Source: an uncultured Bacilli bacterium (GTDB taxonomy: Bacteria; Bacillota_I; Bacilli_A; RF39; UBA660). From it: DNA of 64,000 bases. The translations under genes and the position numbers were made by a program. Location of the stretch: NCBI GenBank assembly GCA_934101865.1, contig CAKOSA010000001.1, positions 52,157 through 116,156 on the forward strand, written 5' to 3'. Below the pieces are notes generated by a model. That model saw only the letters and a list, made by a program, of their open reading frames with translations, ran no database searches and was not told the DNA's origin. This document shows positions 7,056 to 15,653 of the stretch, in pieces. Position 1 is the stretch's first letter, and every line of letters starts with the position of its first letter.

Positions 7056-9593
7056 GTGTCATTTCATTCAAAAACGAAAGCGGGGAATAATATGGGAAAA
7101 GCGAGTAAATTTATGAAAGTATTTATAGTTATATGTATGATCATTACACAATTATCGCCTACCATTAGTGTGTTTGCAGATACAACCACTATGCAAGACG
7201 TAGACGTAAATGTTGATGTAGCAAACGATAACTATACAATTACAGCCACAGATTTAGTTGTAAATCCAGAAGAAACCTATAGTATTGATTTAGTTGCTGA
7301 ATTTATATACCAAAATGGTGAAGTTATCTATGCAAACGCTAATAAACCATATACTATTCAAAATATATTGGGTAGTGAGTTATTAGCGGGATATAAAATT
7401 AGTAATTTCAGTTCTATAGTAAGTACACTAGGATTTAACAATTGGACAGCTGGTTATGCGTATCAAGAAGAAAATGGTGAAACCATTTACTATAATGGTA
7501 CATATAAGTTTACAGTTACAATTAAAAATAACAAAAATGAAGAAATAAGTATAGTCGAAACAACTAATAAAATAGAAAGTGATATAACTGAAAAAACAGG
7601 ATATACATACTATGCTTATGAAACAAACGATGGTGTAGTTGGAAATATAACAAATGACCAAGAACCAATCAATTTAGGTGAAACTACGGAACAAATAACA
7701 TTATATGGAAATCTTTATGAACCAAATGAAGCTCCCTATACAATCTATAAAGTAAGTGGAGCAGGATATGATGAAAGTAGAACATATACAAACTATCAGT
7801 TATTCAATGAAGACGGGATAATAACTTATAACTTTAAAGATAAACTACCAGGAACATACACATATAATGAAGTAGTAACCCTAACAAAAGAGGACGGAAC
7901 AAGTATTTCCTATCCCAAAGTATTAAAATTTAGGTATGGAACAAATTTAGATAGCATTCTCTCAAATGAAGAATATACATTTAAAGACGGTCTACTAATA
8001 ACTGAAGGTTCATATAATAGTGTAATAAAAACTCGTAAAGGTTTAGTAGATTATGTAACAAATATAATAAATAATAGTAACTATAATGTGTCCATAGTTA
8101 ACCAATCAAATTTAAATGTATATGATGAATCAGCCCTAACAACAGATGATAAATTAATAATAACATCATTAACAGATGAAAGCTATAATGAAACATATAA
8201 TGTTATAGTAAAATACGATTATGATAATGATGGACAAGTTACATACTCTGACTTAGAAAACATTATTAATGAAAAACTAGGAAATAAAGAAGTATCAAAA
8301 CAAACAAATTTAGGAGATGCATCTCAAAATCCAACTAAAGACACCATAACAAACGTCCAAAAGAAAATAGACAATGTTACAAATATTACAGAACCAACTA
8401 GTCCACTAGAAATAACAACTTCTAGTGCAAGTGAAGTAATAAACGGAGAAGAACTGCGAGTAACATACAAATTAAACGGCAAAACAGATACAATTTCAGG
8501 GATAAATGGAACCCTAAATTACGATAAAGAAAATCTAACCCTAACAGATATTATCGTAAGTGATACCCTATCGGGAACCATTAATACAAATACAGGTGAA
8601 TTTCAGTACGTTGGTAATATAAATAATGGCGATGTACTAACCCTTGTATTTAAAGCTAAAAACCCAGTTGATAGTACAAATATAAGTATAAATAACTTAG
8701 AAATAAATAAATACGATTATACTTATAATTTAACAAATAATTCAAACTTAACATCAAATATAAAAATAAAGAAATCAAATAATGCTTATTTAAAAACCCT
8801 AACTATTAAAGAAGCAGAAATAAATTTCCAAAAAGATGTATTTGAATACAATATAACCATACCAACTGATGTAGATAAATTAACCATAAATTATGATGCT
8901 GAAATTGGTACATCATTAATTACATATAATAGTGATGATAACGGTAACTTTAAAATAAATGAAACCAAAACACTATATATAACTGTTTTAGCCGAAGACG
9001 ATGTTACTGAACATACTTACAAAATAAACGTAACAAAAAAACAATCAAATGATAATAATATAAATGATATTAAAACAGATAAAGGCAATTTAAATTTTGA
9101 TGGAAATAAACAAAGTTATAATGTAAATGTTGATGCAAATACCGACCATTTAGATTTAAATATAGTACTTAGAAATAACAAAGCAACATACACCATACTC
9201 GGAAATAGTAACTTTAAAGCCGGATTAAACCTTGTTACTATAAGAGTAGTTGCCGAAGATGGAACAATAAAAGAGTATTATATTAGTGTAAATAAAGCAT
9301 CATCAGGTGTTGAACAAGGAAATACCACAATACCCACTAATAATAATGGTAATCAAAATCCTACCCAAACTCAAAATATTGCCGAAGAAGTAGTAGAAAC
9401 CAAAACCGAAGACATCCAAAAATATACAAACGTTGATGATAAAGACAAAACAAGCAAAAAAGATAAAACAAAAATTAAAGAAGAGGATGCTGGAATTTCT
9501 CATATTATAATAATTATTTTAATACTACTTGTAATTGCTGGATTAATATATCTAATATTTAAAGATGATGAGGACGAAAAAAAACAAAAATAA
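7056..9593 (+). CDS. Membrane-anchored surface protein with dockerin-, cohesin- and cadherin-like segments
   Basis: An 845-aa exported protein. A signal peptide (hydrophobic VFIVICMIITQLSPTISVFA) is followed by an Asp/Asn/Thr-rich ectodomain. Near residue 390 the EF-hand-like YDYDNDGQVTYSDLENII matches one dockerin calcium loop. A cohesin-like beta domain (about 450-570) is followed by two cadherin-like beta-sandwich repeats (about 580-670 and 675-755, closing with AEDDVTEHTYKINV and AEDGTIKEYYISV). A Lys/Thr-rich linker and a C-terminal membrane helix (HIIIIILILLVIAGLIYLIF) with a short acidic tail anchor it. The GTG start has AGAGGA upstream; an ATG at 7092 is an alternative. Probably adhesion or wall structure. 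Confidence 0.7.
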   Translation: MSFHSKTKAGNNMGKASKFMKVFIVICMIITQLSPTISVFADTTTMQDVDVNVDVANDNYTITATDLVVNPEETYSIDLVAEFIYQNGEVIYANANKPYTIQNILGSELLAGYKISNFSSIVSTLGFNNWTAGYAYQEENGETIYYNGTYKFTVTIKNNKNEEISIVETTNKIESDITEKTGYTYYAYETNDGVVGNITNDQEPINLGETTEQITLYGNLYEPNEAPYTIYKVSGAGYDESRTYTNYQLFNEDGIITYNFKDKLPGTYTYNEVVTLTKEDGTSISYPKVLKFRYGTNLDSILSNEEYTFKDGLLITEGSYNSVIKTRKGLVDYVTNIINNSNYNVSIVNQSNLNVYDESALTTDDKLIITSLTDESYNETYNVIVKYDYDNDGQVTYSDLENIINEKLGNKEVSKQTNLGDASQNPTKDTITNVQKKIDNVTNITEPTSPLEITTSSASEVINGEELRVTYKLNGKTDTISGINGTLNYDKENLTLTDIIVSDTLSGTINTNTGEFQYVGNINNGDVLTLVFKAKNPVDSTNISINNLEINKYDYTYNLTNNSNLTSNIKIKKSNNAYLKTLTIKEAEINFQKDVFEYNITIPTDVDKLTINYDAEIGTSLITYNSDDNGNFKINETKTLYITVLAEDDVTEHTYKINVTKKQSNDNNINDIKTDKGNLNFDGNKQSYNVNVDANTDHLDLNIVLRNNKATYTILGNSNFKAGLNLVTIRVVAEDGTIKEYYISVNKASSGVEQGNTTIPTNNNGNQNPTQTQNIAEEVVETKTEDIQKYTNVDDKDKTSKKDKTKIKEEDAGISHIIIIILILLVIAGLIYLIFKDDEDEKKQK

Positions 9594-9628
9594 GAAACCA
9601 TTAACTGATTATAAAAATTTCTATATTT

Positions 9629-9668
9629 AAAGAAACAAATACTCAGTTTAATGAGTTTCTTTTTTTCT
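9629..9668 (+). terminator. Terminator of the surface-protein gene
   Basis: AAAGAAAC...ACTCA paired with TGAGT...TTCTTT across a short loop, followed by a T tract. Confidence 0.7.
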
Positions 9669-9697
9669 TGCATTATCTATAACAAATGTGTTAAAAT
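9668..9697 (+). promoter_or_regulatory. uvrB promoter with SOS-box-like site in the spacer
   Basis: TTGCAT (9668-9673) and TAAAAT (9692-9697) flank AACAAATGTG (9681-9690), which differs by one base from the AACAAATGTT palindrome at the lexA promoter. uvrB is a classical SOS gene, and the spacer is an effective operator position. Confidence 0.55.
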
Positions 9698-9727
9698 ATA
9701 TATAAACACGAAAGGAGTGTATTACAA

Positions 9728-11680
9728 ATGTTTGAATTAGTATCAAAATTTAATCCTAGTGGTGACCAACCCGAAGCCATAAAAAAATTAGTAGATGGAA
9801 TAAAAAATGGGGAAAAAGAACAAGTACTACTAGGAGCAACCGGAACAGGAAAAACCTTTACCATAGCAAATGTCATAAAGGAAGTAAATAAACCAACTCT
9901 AGTTCTTGCCCATAATAAAACCCTTGCAGGACAGTTATACTCCGAATTCAAAGAACTATTTCCGAATAATCACGTATGCTATTTTGTATCTTATTATGAT
10001 TACTACCAGCCCGAAGCCTATGTACCAAGTACAGATACATATATAGAAAAAGATAGTAGTATTAATGATGAAATAGACGAATTAAGACACTATGCAACAT
10101 CATCATTAATATCAAATAAAGATGTAATAGTAGTTTCCTCCGTATCTTGCATATATGGAATAGGAGAACCCGAAGAATATAAAAACAAAATGTTAACCCT
10201 TGCCATAAATGAAGATATAGAAAGAGATTATGTATTAAAAAAATTAGTAGATATGTTATATGAAAGAAATGATATTGATTTAAAAAGAGGCACATTTCGT
10301 GCTAAAGGTGATGTCATAGAAATAATACCCGCCTCTGAAAGAAAAAGTGGAATAATGATAGAATTTTTTGGCGATACCATAGATAGAATAAGCGAATTTG
10401 ATACCCTAACCGGAAAAATAATTAGAAACAAAAAATCAGTAAGTATCTTCCCAGCCTCTCACTTTGTAACCAGTGATGAAAAATTAGAAAAAGCCATTCA
10501 AAATATTAAAGAAGAACTAGAAGAACGCTTAAAATATTTTAAAGAAAATAATAAATTAATTGAGGAACAAAGATTAAGAGAACGAACCAATTACGATATA
10601 GAAATGCTTAAAGAAACAGGATTTTGTAGCGGAATAGAAAACTATTCTCGTCATATTGCTCTAAGGAAAGAAGGAGAAACACCCACGACTTTGATAGACT
10701 TCTTTGGAAAAGATTTTCTACTTGTAATAGACGAATCCCACGTGACTATACCCCAAGTAAAAGCAATGTATAATGGAGATAGAGCTAGAAAACAAAATCT
10801 TGTAGATTATGGGTTCCGTCTTCCATCAGCTCTTGATAATAGACCCTTGAAATTTACCGAGTTTGAAGAAAAAGTAAACGATGTAATATACGTTTCTGCC
10901 ACACCAGGAGATTATGAAATGGAAAAAGTACATAATAAAGTGGTAGAACAAATAATAAGACCAACAGGATTATTAGACCCAACTATTGAAGTAAAACCAA
11001 CTAAAAATCAAATTGATGATTTAGTTGAAGAAATAAATAAACGCATCGAGCAAAACGAACGCATACTCATAACAACCCTCACTATAAGAATGGCCGAAGA
11101 ATTAACTGATTACTTAAAAAATATTGATATCAAAGTAGCATATCTTCATAGTGAAGTAAAAACTCTCCAAAGACTAAAAATAATTCACGATTTACGTTGT
11201 GGAATATATGATGTAGTAGTAGGAATAAATCTTTTACGAGAAGGAATTGATATTCCCGAAGTGTCTCTTATAGCAATAATGGATGCCGACAAACAAGGAT
11301 TTTTAAGAAGTACACGAAGTTTAATTCAAACTATTGGTCGTTGTGCTAGAAATAGTAAAGGACACGTCATAATGTATGCCGATACCATAACAGATAGTAT
11401 GAACGAAGCCATAACAGAAACAAAAAGAAGAAGAAACATCCAAGAAGAGTATAACAAAAAGCACGGAATAATACCAAAAACTATTATGAAAGAGATACGT
11501 GATGTCATAAGTAATGATGATGAAACCAAAGAAAAAGAACAAAAAACAGTCCTAACTAAGGCTGAAACACAAAAAATGATAGTGAATTTAACTAAGGAAA
11601 TGAAAGAAGCTGCAAGTCGTCTCGACTTCGAAAAAGCAACTGAATTAAGGGATATTATCTTTGAATTAAAATCCAACTAA
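9728..11680 (+). CDS. uvrB: Excinuclease ABC subunit B
   Basis: A 650-aa UvrB, the damage-verification helicase of nucleotide excision repair, working with UvrA and UvrC. Visible motifs are Walker [10 protein letters not shown], the beta-hairpin region [21 protein letters not shown] that clamps [12 protein letters not shown] (Walker B), SATPGDYE, the C-terminal helicase motifs [26 protein letters not shown] and QTIGRCARN, and a UVR domain ([14 protein letters not shown]) that contacts UvrC. GAAAGGAG precedes the ATG. Neither uvrA nor uvrC is in the window; the gene appears monocistronic. Confidence 0.95.
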   Translation: MFELVSKFNPSGDQPEAIKKLVDGIKNGEKEQVLLGATGTGKTFTIANVIKEVNKPTLVLAHNKTLAGQLYSEFKELFPNNHVCYFVSYYDYYQPEAYVPSTDTYIEKDSSINDEIDELRHYATSSLISNKDVIVVSSVSCIYGIGEPEEYKNKMLTLAINEDIERDYVLKKLVDMLYERNDIDLKRGTFRAKGDVIEIIPASERKSGIMIEFFGDTIDRISEFDTLTGKIIRNKKSVSIFPASHFVTSDEKLEKAIQNIKEELEERLKYFKENNKLIEEQRLRERTNYDIEMLKETGFCSGIENYSRHIALRKEGETPTTLIDFFGKDFLLVIDESHVTIPQVKAMYNGDRARKQNLVDYGFRLPSALDNRPLKFTEFEEKVNDVIYVSATPGDYEMEKVHNKVVEQIIRPTGLLDPTIEVKPTKNQIDDLVEEINKRIEQNERILITTLTIRMAEELTDYLKNIDIKVAYLHSEVKTLQRLKIIHDLRCGIYDVVVGINLLREGIDIPEVSLIAIMDADKQGFLRSTRSLIQTIGRCARNSKGHVIMYADTITDSMNEAITETKRRRNIQEEYNKKHGIIPKTIMKEIRDVISNDDETKEKEQKTVLTKAETQKMIVNLTKEMKEAASRLDFEKATELRDIIFELKSN

Positions 11681-11717
11681 GATGATATTCTTTTTTTTAA
11701 AAAATATCAAAAAATAA

Positions 11718-11756
11718 AACAAATGTATTGACAAGTAATTAAAATAGTAATACAAT
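11718..11756 (+). promoter_or_regulatory. Promoter of the unknown two-gene locus with a LexA-box-like site
   Basis: TTGACA (11728-11733), 17 nt, TACAAT (11751-11756). AACAAATGTA (11718-11727) abuts the -35, the same arrangement as at the lexA promoter and one mismatch from the AAC-AAAT-GTT palindrome. Confidence 0.55.
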
Positions 11757-11822
11757 ATACAAGCAAGTTTAAAAACAGCCAACCAGTTAGATGAGGGGGC
11801 AACAAATAAGGAGGCAATAAGT

Positions 11823-12779
11823 GTGAGAAGAAATAATGAAGAAATAATGCAAAAAGAACAAGAATTAATAAAAAATATAAATAACTTAAATAATAGTATC
11901 AATCAAAAGAAAATAGATATTGAGGAATTAGAAGTTACTCCGAAAATGAAACATATAAGAGACCAAATAAAAGTATTAAAAGAAAAAAAGGATTTACTTA
12001 AAAAGGATGCAAGAAAAGATCCAACATTTATGTCAACTAATGAAATAATACTATCCTTGGGTGTAGCTCTTATGATTACATCATTAATTGTCATTTTTCT
12101 AAAAAATCCAGTATTATATGCAGCAATAGTTATTCCAACAGGAATTGGAGCTATTAAGTTTCGAAAAAATATTAATTGGCTTTTAAAATATTTTATAACG
12201 GATGTCAAGATGAATAGATTATCAGTAATTAATAACATTCTTACGAGAACCAGAAAAAACAGGACAAAGAAAATTACAAAAGAACACTATAATGATTTAC
12301 ACAGATACGAAAAAGATAAAGAATTAAACGTAAATGAGTTAGTAGAACTAAAAGAAGAACAACTTGAAACATACAATGAAGACAAAGAAAAAAGAGAAGA
12401 TGTAACTACTCTTGAAAAAACAATAAAGCTTATAGATGCCATAGTCCTTAATAAAAGTTTCAAAAAGAACATTGAAGATATTAATAATGTTGTTTTAATG
12501 TTAAGAGGATATATTAAAACCTTAGATATACCAGTTCAATTAGAATTGACTGAAAGAATAGCTTTCCACTATGAAAATGCTATAAAATTAGCTATAAATA
12601 ATGGCGATTTAGACAAAATGACACTAAAAACAATTCATCATTCTTATATAACCAACATTTTACTAAATAACGGATTATCTGTAAAAGAAATAAAAGAAAA
12701 TAGAAATATAACAGATACCCTTATTAAAACATTACAAAAAGAACCAGTTAAATTAAAGACGAGAACAAAGCAGAGGTAA
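11823..12779 (+). CDS. Unknown membrane protein with N-terminal coiled coil
   Basis: A 318-aa protein of unrecognised family. Residues 1-75 are charged and heptad-like (coiled coil), followed by two hydrophobic segments (about 80-95 and 97-110; LSLGVALMITSLIVIFL and VLYAAIVIPTGIGAIKF) and a long charged helical region. The last about 110 residues (from LEKTIKLIDAIVL to NNGLSVKEI) resemble the C-terminal half of the next protein, so the pair shares a domain. A GTG start is supported by AAGGAGG 8 nt upstream. It forms an operon with the next gene (2-bp gap). Confidence 0.6.
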   Translation: MRRNNEEIMQKEQELIKNINNLNNSINQKKIDIEELEVTPKMKHIRDQIKVLKEKKDLLKKDARKDPTFMSTNEIILSLGVALMITSLIVIFLKNPVLYAAIVIPTGIGAIKFRKNINWLLKYFITDVKMNRLSVINNILTRTRKNRTKKITKEHYNDLHRYEKDKELNVNELVELKEEQLETYNEDKEKREDVTTLEKTIKLIDAIVLNKSFKKNIEDINNVVLMLRGYIKTLDIPVQLELTERIAFHYENAIKLAINNGDLDKMTLKTIHHSYITNILLNNGLSVKEIKENRNITDTLIKTLQKEPVKLKTRTKQR

Positions 12780-12781
12780 AA

Positions 12782-13372
12782 ATGAAGGAAACAAAGATAA
12801 AAAAATTACTAAGGAAAATACTTTTTAAACAAAGAATAGTAGTAGAAGACATAACATCTCCAACCTTAGAAGCAAATGCAATCTTTCAAATTACAGACGA
12901 CGAGGAAATATTATCATCAGAAAATAGCCAAGTCCATTCGGTAAAATCAAACGTAAATTATGATACTGTTGTCAAAATACGAACCCTAGCAGATAATTTA
13001 TATTCAGAAGAGCAAGAAAAATTAAAAAATATAATTCTTTTAATGGATACACTCTATCTAGAAGAAACTTTTGCCGAAAACGTAAAATATTTGGAAGAAA
13101 TAAATAAACAAATTAGTAAAATAGTAACTAACTTTAATCCTCAAAATAAAGAACAAATAGAAATAAAAATAACTGAGAAATATCAAGAAGTGATACAGGA
13201 AGCCATTTTAAACAAAGATTTTGAAGAAAATATATTAAGGCAAATTCCCGCAAAATATATAATAAATATCTTTATAAAAAAAGGTTCTCCCGAAATTACT
13301 GATCCATATAAAATCGTGGCAAAAAAGGTTGAGGTCGAACATACTAAAATGAAAATACTGGGTCATTTCTAG
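12782..13372 (+). CDS. Unknown protein sharing the C-terminal domain of its neighbour
   Basis: A 196-aa soluble, mostly helical protein of unknown function. Residues about 75-175 (LKNIILLMDTLYLEETF ... QEAILNKDFEENIL ... YIINIFIKKGSPEI) parallel the upstream protein (KLIDAIVLNKSF ... KLAINNGDLDKMTL ... YITNILLNNGLSVKEI), suggesting duplication of one domain onto a membrane-bound and a soluble scaffold. The AT-rich codon use matches the surroundings. No catalytic motif was seen. Its stop lies within its own terminator. Confidence 0.6.
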   Translation: MKETKIKKLLRKILFKQRIVVEDITSPTLEANAIFQITDDEEILSSENSQVHSVKSNVNYDTVVKIRTLADNLYSEEQEKLKNIILLMDTLYLEETFAENVKYLEEINKQISKIVTNFNPQNKEQIEIKITEKYQEVIQEAILNKDFEENILRQIPAKYIINIFIKKGSPEITDPYKIVAKKVEVEHTKMKILGHF

Positions 13373-13386
13373 TATTTTTTTCTTTT
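13352..13386 (+). terminator. Terminator overlapping the stop codon
   Basis: AAAATACT (13352-13359) pairs with AGTATTTT (13371-13378), followed by T-rich sequence. Confidence 0.75.
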
Positions 13387-13395
13387 TTAAAAGCC

Positions 13396-13424
13396 TTGCA
13401 TTTAAATTTAACTTATGATATCAT
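13396..13424 (+). promoter_or_regulatory. Promoter of the first TasA-like gene
   Basis: TTGCAT (13396-13401), 17 nt, TATCAT (13419-13424). The second TasA-like gene and the Tad operon also use a TATCAT -10 with a 17-nt spacer. Confidence 0.55.
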
Positions 13425-13455
13425 TATATTAGAAAAATAAAGAAGGTGACTAATA

Positions 13456-14016
13456 GTGAAAGATCAAACCGACAAAAAAAATATGTATTATGTAATAATG
13501 CTCGTTATGACATTAATAATAATGCTAATAGGAGTAACATTTGCCCTTTATGGAATACTAAAATCAGCCAAAGAAGATTCCACCAAACTATATACCGGTA
13601 AAATAGAAATTAATTACAAAGATGGAACCTATATCAAAAATCCAAACTTATGGCCAACTACCGAACCATCCTTTTCAGTAACATCTGACAAAGTATACAA
13701 AAATAACTTTTCAGTAATAAGTAGCAGTACTATTGACCAAACAATTGATGTAAAATTAAATATAAATATTAACGAATTTTCTTCGGACGCCATAAAATAT
13801 TCCCTTTATAATTCCAAGGGAGATAAACTAAATACCGGAACTGTTCCAAATAATGGAAGCATTACAATTTTGTCAAATAACTATCTAGCCAAAGATGCTG
13901 TCGCCGATTACACACTAATAATATGGCTTGATGAAAAAAACTATAATCAAAATAATGAACAAGGGAAAAAATTACAAGCCACCATTGAAGTAAATGCACA
14001 GCAAATCAAATACTAA
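13456..14016 (+). CDS. TasA/CalY-like secreted fibre protein
   Basis: A 186-aa protein with an N-terminal hydrophobic helix (YVIMLVMTLIIMLIGVTFALYGIL) followed by an extracellular beta-rich domain. The C-terminal signature DYTLIIWLDEKNYNQNNEQGKKLQATIEV matches the N.x.N..QG..L..T..V pattern of TasA/camelysin-type biofilm proteins, and the protein at 42262 has the same ending. Such proteins are normally processed by SipW-type signal peptidase, not present here. The GTG start has GAAGGTGA upstream. Single-gene unit with its own promoter and terminator. Confidence 0.6.
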   Translation: MKDQTDKKNMYYVIMLVMTLIIMLIGVTFALYGILKSAKEDSTKLYTGKIEINYKDGTYIKNPNLWPTTEPSFSVTSDKVYKNNFSVISSSTIDQTIDVKLNININEFSSDAIKYSLYNSKGDKLNTGTVPNNGSITILSNNYLAKDAVADYTLIIWLDEKNYNQNNEQGKKLQATIEVNAQQIKY

Positions 14017-14030
14017 GATTTGCTTTTTTC
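14001..14030 (+). terminator. Terminator of the TasA-like gene
   Basis: GCAAATC (14001-14007) pairs with GATTTGC (14017-14023), then TTTTTT. It overlaps the gene's last codons. Confidence 0.8.
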
Positions 14031-14072
14031 TTTCCTTTATGGTATAATACCTTCCTGCTAAGGAGGAAAAAT

Positions 14073-14771
14073 ATGAAAATAGATGTAGCAAAACTAAAAC
14101 CATTAGAACATGGTGAAGGCAAATTTGGGAAATGCTATATATTAGACGAAGAAACCATCTATAAAGAATTTAAACCAGTTATAGATGAAGAACTAATAAT
14201 TTGCAAAGAAAGTTTAGTACCGCTAGTTGGCAAAGAAAACGACACATTCATATTACCTAAATACTTAAATTGTGAAGATGAAATACTACTCGGATATACA
14301 ATGAGATATATAAATGCTCCCTGTCTAAGAAGATTAGGTCATAACATATCCCTATCAAAATTAGCCCTTGCAACTCCAAAAGTATATCAGGATATAGAAA
14401 ACTTATCAGATAACAAAATAATCACAGCCGATGTAAATGATAGAAACATATTATTTGGTGAAAATATCCATATAATTGACTCAGATTTTTATACCGTAGG
14501 AGATGACCGTGCTAAAATATTACTTGAAAATCGAAAAAATTATAACCAAGCCATAATGTCATATATATGTGAAACAAGTATGACCAAAAATGAAATAGAA
14601 AAATTTATTATGAGCGACTTTTATCTAAAATACCTCTATAATCTTCTCGAAAGTGGAGGCTCTAAGGAAGCGATGGTGGGATTTCTTACAACACTTAAAA
14701 TGAAGGTAAGTGAGTATGCGGGCAGAGAAGTCGATAACCTAAAAGATGTATATAAAATACTAAAAAAATAA
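14073..14771 (+). CDS. Small protein-kinase-fold protein, substrate unknown
   Basis: A 232-aa minimal kinase-like protein. GEGKFGKCYIL is a glycine-rich loop, IYKEFK supplies a candidate ATP-binding lysine, ADVNDRNILF resembles the catalytic loop (D...N) and IIDSDF resembles the metal-binding D of DFG. The order and spacing match a reduced protein/aminoglycoside-kinase fold with a very short C lobe. Its placement before spoVS and the cotJ genes suggests, but does not prove, a role in sporulation. AAGGAGG supports the ATG. Confidence 0.6.
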   Translation: MKIDVAKLKPLEHGEGKFGKCYILDEETIYKEFKPVIDEELIICKESLVPLVGKENDTFILPKYLNCEDEILLGYTMRYINAPCLRRLGHNISLSKLALATPKVYQDIENLSDNKIITADVNDRNILFGENIHIIDSDFYTVGDDRAKILLENRKNYNQAIMSYICETSMTKNEIEKFIMSDFYLKYLYNLLESGGSKEAMVGFLTTLKMKVSEYAGREVDNLKDVYKILKK

Positions 14772-14788
14772 TTTAGTATTTTTTTCTT
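14755..14788 (+). terminator. Terminator of the kinase-like gene
   Basis: AAATACTA (14755-14762) pairs with TAGTATTT (14774-14781), followed by a T tract; the stop codon lies in the loop. Confidence 0.75.
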
Positions 14789-14824
14789 CTCTATACATAT
14801 ATTTAACTAGAAAGGAATGATAAA

Positions 14825-15085
14825 ATGGAAACACTAAAAGTATCATCAAAGTCAAATCCAAGTTCAGTAGCTGGAGCATTAGCCAATGTTTTTAGAGAGA
14901 AAGACAGCGTAGAAGTGCAAGCCGTAGGAGCAGGAGCCCTTAATCAGGCCATAAAAGCTATAGCTATTGCTAGAGGTTTTGTTGCACCTACCGGAAAAAA
15001 TCTCGTTTGCATTCCAGCATTTACCGATATAACCATCGACGGAGACGAACGAACCGCTATAAAACTAATCGTAGAGGCAAAATAA
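14825..15085 (+). CDS. spoVS: Stage V sporulation protein S
   Basis: An 86-aa Alba-fold protein nearly full length for SpoVS: METLKVSSKSNPSSVAGALA at the start, then EVQAVGAGALNQAIKAIAIARGFVAPTG and the acidic C-terminal strand FTDITIDGDERTAIKLIVEAK. In Bacillus SpoVS affects septation and later spore stages and is thought to bind nucleic acid or act as a developmental switch. AGAAAGGAATG precedes the ATG. It is followed by its own terminator, and the spore-coat genes start 70 bp later. Confidence 0.95.
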   Translation: METLKVSSKSNPSSVAGALANVFREKDSVEVQAVGAGALNQAIKAIAIARGFVAPTGKNLVCIPAFTDITIDGDERTAIKLIVEAK

Positions 15086-15097
15086 CCTCTTTTTTTC
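15073..15097 (+). terminator. spoVS terminator
   Basis: AGAGG (15073-15077) pairs with CCTCT (15086-15090), followed by seven T. Confidence 0.7.
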
Positions 15098-15155
15098 ATA
15101 TAATTGCCCATTCTCAAATCTAGGAAAAACATACTATATAGGGAAGGGAGAAAAA

Positions 15156-15653
15156 ATGAATAATTTTGAAAATTTTTTTAATATGTCGCCAGCTGGTGAT
15201 ATGAATTATGTAACCGATATAAATAAAATGATGACAGATATGAACTACCAAAATATGCCAACTCAAATGCCTTATAAGTCCACTAGTTCAAGTACTGCTT
15301 CATCTTTAACCAATCCTGATATTGGTTTCAAACGAGGAAATATGTTTAACAATCAATATGAAGAGTATAAAGGATATATGCCCGCTTCGCTAAACCCTAC
15401 GGGAGCCCAAGAAAAAGAATTAAACACCCTAAGGGAACTAAAATTCGCTCTAGTTGATTTAGACCTCTATTTAGATACACATCCCAATGATACTGAAACA
15501 ATCAATATCTATAATACATATCTAAATGAAGAAAAAAGACTATGCAGTGAATACGAAAGAAAATATGGCCCCCTCACCCTAGATAGTCCCTATCTATTAA
15601 ATAGAACGTGGCTTTGGAGTGAAGGAAAATGGCCTTGGGAGGCGAGAATATAA
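15156..15653 (+). CDS. cotJB: CotJA-like/CotJB fusion spore-coat protein
   Basis: A 165-aa protein. Residues about 85-165 are a complete CotJB domain (LRELKFALVDLDLYLDTHPNDTETINIYN ... YGPLTLDS ... WLWSEGKWPWE). Before it, NPDIGFKRGNMFNNQYEEYKGY matches the CotJA signature P....RG..F...Y..Y, normally a separate 70-80 aa protein. The N-terminal 50 residues are Met/Asn/Ser-rich and low complexity. CotJ proteins form an inner-coat complex with the Mn catalase CotJC. GGGAAGGGAG precedes the ATG, and the stop overlaps the cotJC start by one base (TAATG), indicating coupling. Confidence 0.85.
   Translation: MNNFENFFNMSPAGDMNYVTDINKMMTDMNYQNMPTQMPYKSTSSSTASSLTNPDIGFKRGNMFNNQYEEYKGYMPASLNPTGAQEKELNTLRELKFALVDLDLYLDTHPNDTETINIYNTYLNEEKRLCSEYERKYGPLTLDSPYLLNRTWLWSEGKWPWEARI

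Noticed and set aside
15096..15137. Sigma-E promoter for the cotJ genes
   Set aside because: CATACTAT at 15130-15137 resembles the -10, but no -35 element lies at the proper distance.
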